Source: DASWZN01 sp963841635 (GTDB lineage: Bacteria > Acidobacteriota > Terriglobia > Bryobacterales > Bryobacteraceae). From it: a stretch of 64,000 bases of DNA. The stretch covers positions 868,001-932,000 of the forward strand of contig CAWJDO010000002.1 in NCBI GenBank assembly GCA_963841635.1, read 5' to 3'. A program made the position numbers and the translations under genes. Shown piece after piece: positions 1 to 9,170 of the stretch. Below the pieces are notes generated by a model, which had not been told where the DNA came from, ran no database searches, and saw only the letters and a list, made by a program, of their open reading frames with translations. Numbering within the stretch: the first letter of the stretch is position 1; each line of letters begins with the position of its first letter.

Positions 1-664
1 CCAGGTATCCGCGAAGCGGCTGGTCCGGTACGGCAGTGTTCTGCGCCATGATGTCGAAGGGATCGTTCTTTTGATCCACTTCATCGGGAGCGATGATCCG
101 TTGTGCGCGGATGCCGACATAGGTTCGCCCGGTGCGAAAGACCGGATCCGAAATCTCGAGACCCAGGACGCCGTGGTGCAGGTTGACGACGCCCAAACGG
201 ACGCCGCCGCAATCGGCCACCACGCTGGGTCCCAGCCGCGGCTTTAGGATCACCCTGAACCCTTCGTTCCACCGCGTGGATTGATTCTGGACGTTGCAGT
301 CGAGGTAGCCGGCGGCAGGAAGGCCGGTCTCGCTTTCCTGGTAACAGATCCACACCTCGTAGCTGCCCACGGTGAGACCCGGCTGATTGAGAACGTTGGT
401 GAGGCTGTAGGGTGCGGTGACGATGATTTCGTGTCCGGTCTGGTCGATGGCCATGCCGGGCGCGATGGAGAAGAAGAAGGGTCCGCCGGGCGGCACGGAA
501 TCCTGGTCCATTACCAACTCCAGGCCATTGACGATACCGTGCAGGTGCAGCCGCCGGTTCATGAGCCGCCGCATCGCGATGTGATATGACTGCTCGTCGG
601 TGAAATCGTAACTGCGTAGGTATTCGCCGTCGAAATAGCGCAGGCGTTGCACTGGATTAGCCAC
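1..664 (-). CDS. CIS-operon paralog 3, partial (3' end outside window)
   Basis: The reading frame is open from a GTG at 664-662 to the window edge, about 221 residues. GAGGAG lies eight bases before the GTG. The N-terminus (YFDGEYLRSYDFTDEQSYH, then LHGIVNGLEL) matches in pattern the N-termini of the two genes immediately upstream. A later segment with WICYQESETG and a following Cys also aligns with them. The gene is the last visible member of the contractile injection system operon, 27 bases after the preceding stop. No function is recognised; a structural, fibre or payload role are all possible. The paralogy is read from the translation; the role is not. Confidence 0.8.
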   Translation of the reverse strand, partial: MANPVQRLRYFDGEYLRSYDFTDEQSYHIAMRRLMNRRLHLHGIVNGLELVMDQDSVPPGGPFFFSIAPGMAIDQTGHEIIVTAPYSLTNVLNQPGLTVGSYEVWICYQESETGLPAAGYLDCNVQNQSTRWNEGFRVILKPRLGPSVVADCGGVRLGVVNLHHGVLGLEISDPVFRTGRTYVGIRAQRIIAPDEVDQKNDPFDIMAQNTAVPDQPLRGYL

Positions 665-691
665 GATGATGTCTCCTCTCGGGCGCTGGTT

Positions 692-2506
692 CTACTTCTT
701 CTCACCGCCCTGCTTCGGGTGCTTTTTCGGCTCGTCGAGGCCGTCTACCTGCCGCTTCAATTTGCTGAGCGCTGCCTCGAGTTCGCGCACCTGGCGGGCC
801 AGGCCTTCGGCCTCTTCGCGGTACTGATGGATAGCCGCCTCGATTTCGCGGCCGACGGAGCGGTCGGGACTCAACTCAGCCACGTAGTCCGGCAGCACGC
901 GATGAGTCTTTCCCTCGGATGTGTACGCCACCATCGAGTCGTTGGGCCGCAGCAAGGCATGCGACTGCAGGGCCTGGTGGAGCGTCGCGGTGTTGAGCGC
1001 GGACTCTTTCCGCTCGAGCGTGGTCGCCGTCAGGCCGAAGCGGCCCGCCACCTCCCTGAGTTGGTTGGGCGCGACGCGGGCGAAGATTTCGGGCGAGACC
1101 GCCGCACTGTCGGTGAAGTCGTAGGCAGCGTGGGCCGAGCGCAGCGCGGCCTTGAACGAGTCGGCGGCCGACTTCGCGGCGCGGTACCGGCCGCATTCGT
1201 CCAGCTCGAATTCGCGCAGGAACGGGATGGGCTCGAACTTGGGATAGTCCGGGCAGCAGTGAGCCATCCTGTGGTCTCCATCTTGGCAATTCGGGAACCC
1301 TTCGGTCCGCAGGGTGTAAAACAGAACTTCGATCAGGTTGGCGGGCGCCCAAAGGTACCGCCGCGGCGTGTTGCAGACCCGGACCAGCTTCCCGTTCAGC
1401 ACTTCCACGGTGCCGAGCACCAGGCAGCCCGCTTCGCACGGCTGCCGGCAGGAGAAGATCAGGTCGCCGAAGTAGCAGTCCCATTGATAGCGCTGCATGT
1501 AGTAGAGAAGCTTGCGGAAGACCTCGCGAAGTTCCTCATGAAACCGCGGGTTCGGTTCCTCCTCGACGATCAGCCCTTCCACCAGCACGCGCCTGCGGCG
1601 CTCGCGGAAGGCGATCCATTCCTCGCTCCACTCCTTGGGACAGTGCAGGCAGGCCACCTCTTCGTAGAGATTGCAGTTGTACTGGTCGGGATGGGTCTTC
1701 AGATAATTGAGGAAGTAAGCCCGCAAGGTGCAGAAGAGATCGCACGGGGCCTGGTACTCCTCGCGTTCGGCGGCGATCTGCCCTTCGCCGAAGATTTCGA
1801 GCAGGTGCCTCGCGTGCTGCTTGAGGATCACGCCGACGGGGCTGTCGCAACTCAGCTCGAAGCAGCACTTCAGGCGTTCTTCCAGCTCCTCGATGTAGGA
1901 ATGGCAGCGCGGCAGCTTGTCGGTCACGTCGAACCGCACGGTCTCATGAGTGCGGGTGGGAAGGCACTCTTTGGGACCCGCCGCGCAACTGCTCTGGAAC
2001 GGGGTTTCGTAGTCCGACTGGGTCTCGTCGTAGCAGATCGTGACGTAAAAGCACTGCTTGATGTCGCAGCGCGGATGGCGGTGGCGCGGCTCGCAGTCGT
2101 CCTCCGGCGGGTCCGACACCAGCAGGCCCTTGGCCTTGAGCGCGGCGATGACATCGAAGCGCGTGGTTTCACAGACCACCAGGTCGTTGCCGCAATCGTC
2201 GATGGCAAAGCCGTCGTGGATCAGGATGTTGCCCTTGCAATCGCAGTCGCACGTCAGCTTCAGGCCGCAGGCCACGCCATAGCCGTCGATGGCGCGGTGA
2301 TACAGTTTGTTCTTCTCGATGACGTACTTCTGTTGCAGCGTGAGGTCGGCGTCCGTCAGCAGGTGCCCGCAGAAGTAGGCGGGCCGGTCGAAACAGACCA
2401 GGTTGCAGCAGCACACCGGCGGTTTCGGTTCCGGGCAACCGCAGGGCGAGCGGCGCGACCCGTTGGTTGGGGCGCTCGCGGCGGTGGTTGCGGTGTTCGA
2501 AGTCAT
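692..2506 (-). CDS. Cys-rich CIS-operon paralog 2
   Basis: A 604-residue protein of unknown function. The ATG at 2506 is chosen over an upstream start because it follows GGGAGGAG and overlaps the previous stop as ATGA (2506-2503), implying translational coupling. The N-terminus has a Cys/Pro-rich stretch (CGCPEPKPPVCCC), then YFCGHLLTDADLTLQQKYV and YGVACGLKL, the motif shared with the genes on both sides. Many further Cys residues lie in the middle. The last roughly 60 residues contain heptad-like Glu/Leu/Arg patterns suggestive of a coiled coil, ending Lys-rich. No signal peptide is visible. Its position after the gpI-like gene suggests a distal baseplate or fibre-related part, or a cargo; this is inference. 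Confidence 0.85.
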   Translation of the reverse strand: MTSNTATTAASAPTNGSRRSPCGCPEPKPPVCCCNLVCFDRPAYFCGHLLTDADLTLQQKYVIEKNKLYHRAIDGYGVACGLKLTCDCDCKGNILIHDGFAIDDCGNDLVVCETTRFDVIAALKAKGLLVSDPPEDDCEPRHRHPRCDIKQCFYVTICYDETQSDYETPFQSSCAAGPKECLPTRTHETVRFDVTDKLPRCHSYIEELEERLKCCFELSCDSPVGVILKQHARHLLEIFGEGQIAAEREEYQAPCDLFCTLRAYFLNYLKTHPDQYNCNLYEEVACLHCPKEWSEEWIAFRERRRRVLVEGLIVEEEPNPRFHEELREVFRKLLYYMQRYQWDCYFGDLIFSCRQPCEAGCLVLGTVEVLNGKLVRVCNTPRRYLWAPANLIEVLFYTLRTEGFPNCQDGDHRMAHCCPDYPKFEPIPFLREFELDECGRYRAAKSAADSFKAALRSAHAAYDFTDSAAVSPEIFARVAPNQLREVAGRFGLTATTLERKESALNTATLHQALQSHALLRPNDSMVAYTSEGKTHRVLPDYVAELSPDRSVGREIEAAIHQYREEAEGLARQVRELEAALSKLKRQVDGLDEPKKHPKQGGEKK

Positions 2507-3843
2507 GATCTCCTCCCGGGGTTTTCCACTGGCTCTTCGTGCCGGTGCCGAACCCGAATCCAACTCTCAAACGAGCCGCCCTGGACGTAGTCGCCCGTGG
2601 GAAACTTGTGACCGATGAAGTTGCCGTCGACGGCGTGGCCGTGCCGGTCGCGAATGACGTCGCACTTCAAAGTCAGGAACAGATCGAAGCTGTGCCCGTC
2701 CAGGTGCCGGCGGGCGTAAGTGGCATCGATGTCGAGGCGGGCCCAGGTGGTTTCGTCGGGTTCGCGCTCGATGCGCGCCGGAGCAATCTGCATCTCGCGG
2801 CCGTCGGAGGGGTATTCGGGATCGAACACCACCATCGCCTGGAAGCTGCGGGCGTCGATCGCGCCGGACATCACGTGGTGAGAGAACTCGATCCGAAAGC
2901 CGCGCGGACGTTCCGGTGTTCCCACGTACTCCTCGAAGAACTCCCGGCACAACATGCGGCGGTTGTGCTCCCAATTGGTGTCTTCGATGCGAGTGAGTTC
3001 CTCCACCGGCAGCTTGGTCAGGATGCAACGGATCACCTTGTCCAGCGTCTCCGTGCTGGCCAGTTGCCGGCGGGGCCGCCAGTTGTCGATCTGGTTTTCC
3101 TCGACCGGCTTTCCCGGCACGAAGTCGCGGATGACGGCCAGCGGGAGGCAGGTGCAACAGCTCGAGTCGGGACAGCACTGGCGCGCCTCCTCATAGAACT
3201 GGCCGCAACATTCGGGTTCGCACGGCTCCTTCGTCGCCTCGTCCCAACACGCCGGCTTTGTGTCCGAGAGCTCCACCTTGTAGCCTTCGCAAACGCGGTT
3301 TGGTTTCTGCGAGGAAGTAGTGCAAGAGCAATCGTCGAAAGGCGCCGGGGCGAACTCCGTTTCGCATTCCGAATATTGGATGCAAAGATAGAGGTCTTTC
3401 GGCAGGGGCGGCTTGTTGCAGTCATCGTCCGGCCTGGGCGGCCGCTCTTCTCCGTCGTCGCGGGGCGGTTCGGGACAGGGCTCGGGAACCGCGGGCGGTG
3501 GAGGGGGCGGTTGCGGCAGCGGGACGAAATCGTTCGTCAGCAGGCGGATTTCCCGGCCGCAGCCGTCGATCGCCAGGCCCGGGCCCACCACCAGGCGCTT
3601 CTCCGGGCAGTTCGGATGGCGCGACACGATGAGGCCGCAGACGACCCCCCAGCCGTGCAGGGCCAGCGTGTGCAGACGCATCTTGTCGACCCCGTAACGC
3701 TGCTCGTCGGTGAAATCGCGCTCGGTAAGCAACTTGCCGCGGTAATAGTTGTTGCGGCAGAAGGCCGGGATGTCGCACGGCAGACATGTTCTCTCCTGTG
3801 CCGGGGGTACCGCCTTGGTGCAGTCGGCCGTTGATCTGCTCAT
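2503..3843 (-). CDS. Cys-rich CIS-operon paralog 1
   Basis: A 446-residue protein, ATG at 3843 with AAGGAG upstream, 13 bases after the NHL/gpI gene. The N-terminus reads YYRGKLLTERDFTDEQRYG, then LHGWGVVCGLIV and an IDGCGREI segment, aligning with both downstream paralogs. A Pro/Asp-rich linker around residues 115-145 precedes a Cys-dense region (for example CCPDSSCCTC near residues 222-231). The C-terminal third looks like a beta-rich domain with no family I recognise. The stop codon overlaps the next ATG as ATGA. The protein is one of three tandem relatives, so the family probably expanded by duplication inside the CIS operon. Function unknown. Confidence 0.87.
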   Translation of the reverse strand: MSRSTADCTKAVPPAQERTCLPCDIPAFCRNNYYRGKLLTERDFTDEQRYGVDKMRLHTLALHGWGVVCGLIVSRHPNCPEKRLVVGPGLAIDGCGREIRLLTNDFVPLPQPPPPPPAVPEPCPEPPRDDGEERPPRPDDDCNKPPLPKDLYLCIQYSECETEFAPAPFDDCSCTTSSQKPNRVCEGYKVELSDTKPACWDEATKEPCEPECCGQFYEEARQCCPDSSCCTCLPLAVIRDFVPGKPVEENQIDNWRPRRQLASTETLDKVIRCILTKLPVEELTRIEDTNWEHNRRMLCREFFEEYVGTPERPRGFRIEFSHHVMSGAIDARSFQAMVVFDPEYPSDGREMQIAPARIEREPDETTWARLDIDATYARRHLDGHSFDLFLTLKCDVIRDRHGHAVDGNFIGHKFPTGDYVQGGSFESWIRVRHRHEEPVENPGRRS

Positions 3844-3856
3844 AGGTTGCTCCTTG

Positions 3857-5983
3857 TTACAGAAGTCCGGTGTTTACGTCCACCTGCGGCCGCAGCGACG
3901 ATTGCTGAGGCTGCAGCTTGTATTGCGTCTTCGAACACGCCAGGATCGAGTCATAGTCGAGAGTGCCCGTGGTGCCGAGCAGAAGCGGCGTATAGCTGCC
4001 GACCCTGCTGTCGATCCCGAGCGTGGATTGCACGCCGATCCTCATGCGTGGAAACACCGGCGCGTAGTTCGCCTTGCTGTAGGCCGGCTTTTCTCGCTCG
4101 ACGACCTGAGATACCTTCTGCGTCGTGGTCGCGACCTGGTACGGCTCGCAATCAAAGAACACGGTGAACTCGTTGGCGCCCCAGGCCGGCGGTTCAAGGT
4201 CGGGCTCAGGCTCGCCCGTCAGATCGAAATAGCCGGCGCGGCTGTAGACGCCGACTTGCAGCCGGCGATAGTAGTCGCGGCTCCACAGCCGGGTTCCCGA
4301 TCCCAACTGGACGCCGCCGCCCGAGCCGTGGGAGAGGACGATCAATTGCCGTAGCCGGAAGTGCTCAATGAGTCTGACTTCCACCTCGGCATATTGCTCG
4401 ACCAGTTGTTGGATTCCCGCGGGCGTTCCGCGCAGTGGATACACCTTGCCGGCCCGTCGGAGAGCGTCGCGGCGCTGCTGTTCGGTCCACAGAGGATTGA
4501 CCGGCAGCGCGATCCAGGAGGCGAGCCAGTAATACCAGTTGTCCGGCACCGAGAGCGGATTGAACAGCATCCACATCGCATCGATGGCGCGGTCCAGGCC
4601 GTCGAACGTGGTCTGGAAGATGCGAAGGAACCGGTCCAGGAAAACGCGGCTCTGATCGTCCTCCTGATAGACCGCGGGAAGATACTGCAAGTAACTCGCG
4701 CGCGGAAAAGCGATCTGGACGGCTTTCAATACCGGCGAGACAATCCCGTTGGTCTGCAGTTGGAGCCGCATTCGAAGGTAGCGTCCGGGGGGGCTCTGTA
4801 CGAGGCAATCCGGATCGTCGCCGGTCAGGGTGAGCGTGGGGTTCTGGTTGGGTGGAGAGTAGAGAGAGCAATTCGGCGTGAACGGATTGTTTGGGCCCCA
4901 GTCGTCCGCCGCGGCCGTTTGTGTGGAGACCTGGATCAGTGTTCCCAACGGCACCGTGGCATTCAACTGGATGCGGTCCCACACACAATTCTCGATCCCG
5001 CTGTCGAGCGTCAGAGTGGTGAGCGTGCCGGAAGTCAGATAGCTGCCGCACACCGGGATGCAGGCGAGCACGGGCTGGGTGGCGCAGTGGGGCAGAAGGA
5101 CGCCGATCAGCCCCGCTTCCTTGGTCCAAAGCAGGTCGAGGAACTGCGCCTGCATAGCCGTGACGCCGATGCCCACATAGCGGTATCCGGCATTCGCGGT
5201 GGCTTCGTACTTGTAGACGAGCGCGGTGGAGGTGCCGACGTAAAGGCAGCCGCTATCGTCGAACGTGAGGCAACTGGCCGAGGGCGCCGGGTGGTCGAGT
5301 TTGATTCCGCTGGTCCGGCCCGGAGGATAGACCAGGACGTCGGGGCCGTCGAGCACGGCGAGCGTGCCGTCGTACCCAAGCGCGAGGCCGGTGGGAGCCG
5401 TAAGCCCGGTGAGGGGCGCGTCCGAACTGCCGTTGCGGCGTATGCGCTGGATCCTTCCGTTGCCGCGGTCGGCGACATAGATCAGGCGGCAGCGGTCTGC
5501 CACAACTTTCCAGGGCGAGTTGAATTCCGCCGGCGCGGCACCTGGCTTGCCGCTTCCCCACACGGCCAGCAGCGCGTTGGGATACGTCGAGAAGATCTTT
5601 ACCTGGTGGTGACCGGTATCGGCGACAGCGTACGATCCATCCTCCAGCACCGCGATGCCGCGGGGGCTGCGGAAATGCCTCGCGTCTCGTCCCCGGCCGC
5701 CGAAGCCGTCAACCGTTACGAAGGCCTTTTGCCGGTCGAGATCGAGGACCTTTACGCGATCCACTCCGTCGTCGAGGAGATACAGTCTGCCGTTGGCGTA
5801 CGCCAGCGCGATCGGATAGGACAATTGAGTCGCGAGAGACGGCATGAACTCGCGCGGCTGGCCGGTGACGCAATCCACCGCCAGCCCCGGCGGAGTGACG
5901 GGCGAGAGTTGTTCCGTGTCGGCTTGCCAGCCGACAATGGCGTCGAGCTCGATGAACGTGCCGGTCTGCGGAGGCGTGTTCAT
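3857..5983 (-). CDS. NHL beta-propeller fused to gpI-like phage tail domain
   Basis: A 708-residue CIS baseplate-region protein. Residues about 50-280 carry NHL-type repeats, such as FRSPRGIAVLEDGSYAVADTG and FNSPWKVVADRCRLIYVADRG. A middle beta-rich region follows. From about residue 430, YLQYLPAVYQEDD through RRAGKVYPLRGTPAGIQQLV matches the P2 gpI-like tail protein domain seen in contractile tails and eCIS. The start ATG overlaps the preceding baseplate gene's stop as ATGA (5983-5980). gpI-like proteins sit at the baseplate periphery and link to fibres; the propeller could be a binding module. The propeller role is inferred. Confidence 0.9.
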   Translation of the reverse strand: MNTPPQTGTFIELDAIVGWQADTEQLSPVTPPGLAVDCVTGQPREFMPSLATQLSYPIALAYANGRLYLLDDGVDRVKVLDLDRQKAFVTVDGFGGRGRDARHFRSPRGIAVLEDGSYAVADTGHHQVKIFSTYPNALLAVWGSGKPGAAPAEFNSPWKVVADRCRLIYVADRGNGRIQRIRRNGSSDAPLTGLTAPTGLALGYDGTLAVLDGPDVLVYPPGRTSGIKLDHPAPSASCLTFDDSGCLYVGTSTALVYKYEATANAGYRYVGIGVTAMQAQFLDLLWTKEAGLIGVLLPHCATQPVLACIPVCGSYLTSGTLTTLTLDSGIENCVWDRIQLNATVPLGTLIQVSTQTAAADDWGPNNPFTPNCSLYSPPNQNPTLTLTGDDPDCLVQSPPGRYLRMRLQLQTNGIVSPVLKAVQIAFPRASYLQYLPAVYQEDDQSRVFLDRFLRIFQTTFDGLDRAIDAMWMLFNPLSVPDNWYYWLASWIALPVNPLWTEQQRRDALRRAGKVYPLRGTPAGIQQLVEQYAEVEVRLIEHFRLRQLIVLSHGSGGGVQLGSGTRLWSRDYYRRLQVGVYSRAGYFDLTGEPEPDLEPPAWGANEFTVFFDCEPYQVATTTQKVSQVVEREKPAYSKANYAPVFPRMRIGVQSTLGIDSRVGSYTPLLLGTTGTLDYDSILACSKTQYKLQPQQSSLRPQVDVNTGLL

Positions 5984-7998
5984 GAGTAGGTCACCGTGAC
6001 GCCGTGGTCAATCGAGTAGACGATCTCGTCGGGGAGTAACTGGACGTCGGCGCAGGGAAGCTGCAACTCGTCGTCTATGTAGGTCTTTAGCGGCCCGGTA
6101 ACGGACTTGACTCCGTCGACGAAGATCTGCCGATAGGTGTCGGCGAAGTTGACCGCGCCTCCGAAATCCCATCCGGTCTGGTTGGGGCCGCCTGGCGCCA
6201 CCGGATTGAAATAGGCGAGCAATCGGTTCGTGACGGCGGCACTTACCTTCCCCAGGTCGTAAGTAGGATCGGCGACGACGTGCACTTCAATTCGCACCTT
6301 GCGGTAATTGGGCGGCGCGACGAACACCTCGCAGGTGAGCAGCCGGTGCTGGTCCAGGTAGTTCGCAACCAGTTGCAGCGTGCTTTGGCTGGGGATCGGC
6401 TGCGCCGCCTGGCTCTTGGGAATCACGAACACGGTTACGGCGCCCGGAATCGGAGCCTGGATCAGGGGACCGCCGTCCGCGTTTCGCAGCACGCGGAAGT
6501 GCGGGTCCAACAGCGGAAAAGCTTGCGCCCGCTCGATCTGCGCTCCGGGCGTCTGTTTAGCCAGGAACGCGAAATCGTCCGGCGTAACCGCGCGATTAGC
6601 GGTGCGCAACACCATCGGCGCACGCCCCTGCGCATGCTCGACGGTTTCCTCATCGGCTCCGCCGTAAGAGGGCGACGGGTTCGTGACGCTCTGAACGTTG
6701 ATGAGCGGGGCAAGCAAAGTGGTAATGGTGTTGGCGCCGGAGTTGGCCTGTGTGCCGCCGCCCCAACGATAGGACCTGGCCATCACGTTGGTCTGATCGG
6801 CGCTGTCCAGGTTGCTACCGTTGCCCGAGAGCCAGCGCGGTATCTTTCCGCGCGTGCCATCGCCGAATGCCACCATGCCGGTCGAATGGTCGAGCGTGTA
6901 GACCGCGTCGTTGGGACCGTAGCCGGCGAAGTCCTCTACTTCGGTCCATGTCACGTAACCGTCACCTTCATCAACCGCGATGATTCCGGTGACGCCGCTC
7001 GCAAGCGGGAGCACCGGATAAAACGCCAGTTGGAACGTTTGGTTCGGCCTTCCGTTTGAGGCGCCCAGCAGTTCGCCCGTTTCCGTTACTGCGTTGGTTG
7101 CCGACACTGTGTTGAGCAAAATGGTCTGAAGCATCGGCAGCCGCTCGTAGCCAGGCCCCACGATGCTAGCGATGCGATAGCGAACCCAGAACAGCATCGG
7201 ATCGGTGGGTTTGGTCAGCAGGCCGAACTGTTGCGGCTGGGCGTCGCTGGGCGATTGGAATGTGACATAGCCGCCCCGGGAAAGGCCGAAGGTGGTATCG
7301 GTCTGGACCTGCAACTGCGACCACTGGCCGTTCCAATACTCCCAGTAGGCTTCCACGGGCGGTGAGACCGAGGCCAACGGATCTGTGCCGTCGCTGCCCT
7401 GGACCGGCGTGGGGATGGGGGGTTCGACGGCATGAAACGTCAGTCGGGTGGCTCCGGCGGGGAAGGCCTGGTCGAAGGCCATGTACAGGGCGGCGGAGGC
7501 CTGCGGCTCCGGGCCGAAAGGCGGGAAACCGGTCGGAGCGTTGGAAAGGGAGGGGGCGCTATAGTCGGTGAACTGCGATCCGTCGTAACTTTCGACGGAC
7601 TTCAGGGTCGCCCCGTTAACCAGCAGGTCAAAATCGGTTTCGAATACTACAGGCGGTCCGCTGGTGGATCCGCCCAGACCAACCTGCGTTCCCGCGGGAA
7701 CCGTGGCCGAGGCAACCCCCTGGGCCAGCGTGAACTGAAGTTCCGTTACCGCCGGCGCGGGCTGTTGCAGTGGGATGCCGACCAGGTTGAGGAACTCGGA
7801 GAAGTTCTTCTGAGGGACTTGGTTTAGGCGGTAAATGATGATCTCCCCCAGCCACGCGAACAGTTGCATCAAGGTGACGCCGGGATCGCTGTCGTTGTAG
7901 TCGGTCCATTCCGGCGTATAGGTCGGAATGCGGCGCACCAGTTCGTTGTAGAGATCTTTAAAGGTGCGATCGTCGAGATTGGTCGGGACTAGCGGCAT
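5980..7998 (-). CDS. Baseplate J-like assembly protein
   Basis: A 672-residue protein with the start typical of the putative baseplate assembly protein family of phage-tail-like particles: an N-terminal helix region with YNDSDPGVTLMQLFAWLGEIIIYRLNQ at residues 38-64, matching in pattern the P2 gpJ/T4 gp6 wedge role. Middle and C-terminal regions include the usual FGDGTRGKIP loop and a VRIEVHVVADPTYDLGKV segment. It shares one base with the preceding gp25 stop (TAATG around 7998) and its own stop overlaps the next ATG. It forms the baseplate wedge ring around the spike in known systems. Length and order fit Afp11/Pvc11-like proteins. Confidence 0.93.
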   Translation of the reverse strand: MPLVPTNLDDRTFKDLYNELVRRIPTYTPEWTDYNDSDPGVTLMQLFAWLGEIIIYRLNQVPQKNFSEFLNLVGIPLQQPAPAVTELQFTLAQGVASATVPAGTQVGLGGSTSGPPVVFETDFDLLVNGATLKSVESYDGSQFTDYSAPSLSNAPTGFPPFGPEPQASAALYMAFDQAFPAGATRLTFHAVEPPIPTPVQGSDGTDPLASVSPPVEAYWEYWNGQWSQLQVQTDTTFGLSRGGYVTFQSPSDAQPQQFGLLTKPTDPMLFWVRYRIASIVGPGYERLPMLQTILLNTVSATNAVTETGELLGASNGRPNQTFQLAFYPVLPLASGVTGIIAVDEGDGYVTWTEVEDFAGYGPNDAVYTLDHSTGMVAFGDGTRGKIPRWLSGNGSNLDSADQTNVMARSYRWGGGTQANSGANTITTLLAPLINVQSVTNPSPSYGGADEETVEHAQGRAPMVLRTANRAVTPDDFAFLAKQTPGAQIERAQAFPLLDPHFRVLRNADGGPLIQAPIPGAVTVFVIPKSQAAQPIPSQSTLQLVANYLDQHRLLTCEVFVAPPNYRKVRIEVHVVADPTYDLGKVSAAVTNRLLAYFNPVAPGGPNQTGWDFGGAVNFADTYRQIFVDGVKSVTGPLKTYIDDELQLPCADVQLLPDEIVYSIDHGVTVTYS

Positions 7999-8396
7999 TA
8001 GCCTGCGCCCTCCTGGAGGTATAGCGGATAGACCAGGTTCGACCGCTGGTTGGTCGACCGTATCCGGTAATCGACGACGATCAGAACCTGGCTGGGTTCA
8101 GTCCCCGGTTGCACGGCTACGCTCACTAACTGAATCCGCGGCTCCCACTTCGTGAGCGCGGCGCTGACAGCGGCGGCCAGTTGCGCGCGCACGACGTCGC
8201 TATTGGACTGGAACACGTAGTTGTTGGCACCCGCGCCGAAATCCTCGCGCATGACCCGCTCGCCCATGGAGGTCGCAAGAATGATCCAGATGGCATCCTG
8301 AATCCGGTCCGGCCCGCTCGAGTAGCTCAGGCCACCCTTGGCATTCACCCGAATCGGGAACTTCCAGCCGACGCCGATGATGTCCGTGGAACTCAT
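7998..8396 (-). CDS. gp25-like baseplate wedge protein
   Basis: A 132-residue protein of the GPW/gp25 family. It shows the usual FPIRVNAKGG opening, the MGERVMREDFGAG block in the middle and the conserved WEPRIQL motif near residue 94. In contractile tails gp25 is part of the conserved wedge core and is the platform on which the sheath starts to assemble. Its ATG overlaps the preceding gene's stop (8396-8393, ATGA) and its stop overlaps the next start by one base, so the three genes are probably translated as a coupled set. Family identity is clear from motifs and neighbours. Confidence 0.95.
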   Translation of the reverse strand: MSSTDIIGVGWKFPIRVNAKGGLSYSSGPDRIQDAIWIILATSMGERVMREDFGAGANNYVFQSNSDVVRAQLAAAVSAALTKWEPRIQLVSVAVQPGTEPSQVLIVVDYRIRSTNQRSNLVYPLYLQEGAG

Positions 8397-9157
8397 GCCG
8401 CGCAGCCTCCCAGAAGGTCAACCGCGATCTGGATATCGCCGGTGATGGATTTTACGGTCTTGACCACGTTGTTGAGTGCGGCCACGTCCGTGGCCGAGCC
8501 GAGCGCCGGAAAGGTGATCGCCGGAACGCCCGCGATATCGAACAGGGGACCGGCGATCTCGAGCAGCATACCGACGGGGCCCAGCGAATTCATGATGTGC
8601 CCGGCTTGCGTCTGTGCATTCTGGCTGGCGCACTGGAGCGTAGAGACGAGTTCGTCATTGCCACTCTGCTGCGCCGCCTGGAGTTGCAGCGTCAGCGGTC
8701 CGAGGATGCGAATGAGGGAGGCCAATTGGCTCACGAAGCACTCCAGAACCTTGAGAATCAGGCACAGCAGGTCTTTGATGAACGGGATGATGGAGGCCGG
8801 CGTCGGGATGAGAAGGCAGGGCGCCAGAGCGGCGGCCGCCTCGCCGAACTCGATGAGCGCCCCGACCGGTGGAACGGGCAGGCCCTTGATAACATCGATC
8901 AGGGGCTTGAGCAGCTTGAGGACTTTGACCAGGCACGCAATGCTGCCCAAGAACGGAGCGATCTGAATCATCAGGCTGAATGTCAGCGCGCAATCGGTGG
9001 GAATGCCCTTGGAAATATCGGCGAAGGCCTGCAGGGCGCCGCCGGTCGGCAACTGCACGGAGAGGCCGCCGGGAGACGGTAGCGAAAGATCCTCGCAGGA
9101 CGGCAGCTCGAAAAGCTGCGAGAGGTCCGCGTCCACCTGGATGTCGATATTGGGCAT
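8393..9157 (-). CDS. Hydrophobic CIS protein between spike and gp25 (unknown)
   Basis: A 254-residue protein. The ATG at 9157 (MPNIDIQVD) is preferred because the longer frame would run into the spike gene; no strong ribosome site is visible. After an acidic N-terminus, residues about 55-190 are rich in hydrophobic helices with Pro and isolated Cys (FLGSIACLVKVLKLL, IIPFIKDLLCLILKVL). It ends LLGGCAA. The slot between gpV spike and gp25 is where Afp/PVC loci put the PAAR tip protein, but no PAAR motif is visible. It could be a tip, a membrane-active part or a packed lumen protein; none of these is shown by sequence. Confidence 0.8.
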   Translation of the reverse strand: MPNIDIQVDADLSQLFELPSCEDLSLPSPGGLSVQLPTGGALQAFADISKGIPTDCALTFSLMIQIAPFLGSIACLVKVLKLLKPLIDVIKGLPVPPVGALIEFGEAAAALAPCLLIPTPASIIPFIKDLLCLILKVLECFVSQLASLIRILGPLTLQLQAAQQSGNDELVSTLQCASQNAQTQAGHIMNSLGPVGMLLEIAGPLFDIAGVPAITFPALGSATDVAALNNVVKTVKSITGDIQIAVDLLGGCAA

Positions 9158-9170
9158 AGCGCTTGGTCCG

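Noticed and set aside
647..2590. 647-residue plus-strand frame
   Set aside because: It is antisense to the clear minus-strand CIS gene with a ribosome site and family motif; its translation has no domain.
2539..3834. 431-residue plus-strand frame
   Set aside because: Antisense shadow of the 446-residue Cys-rich CIS gene in a GC-rich region.
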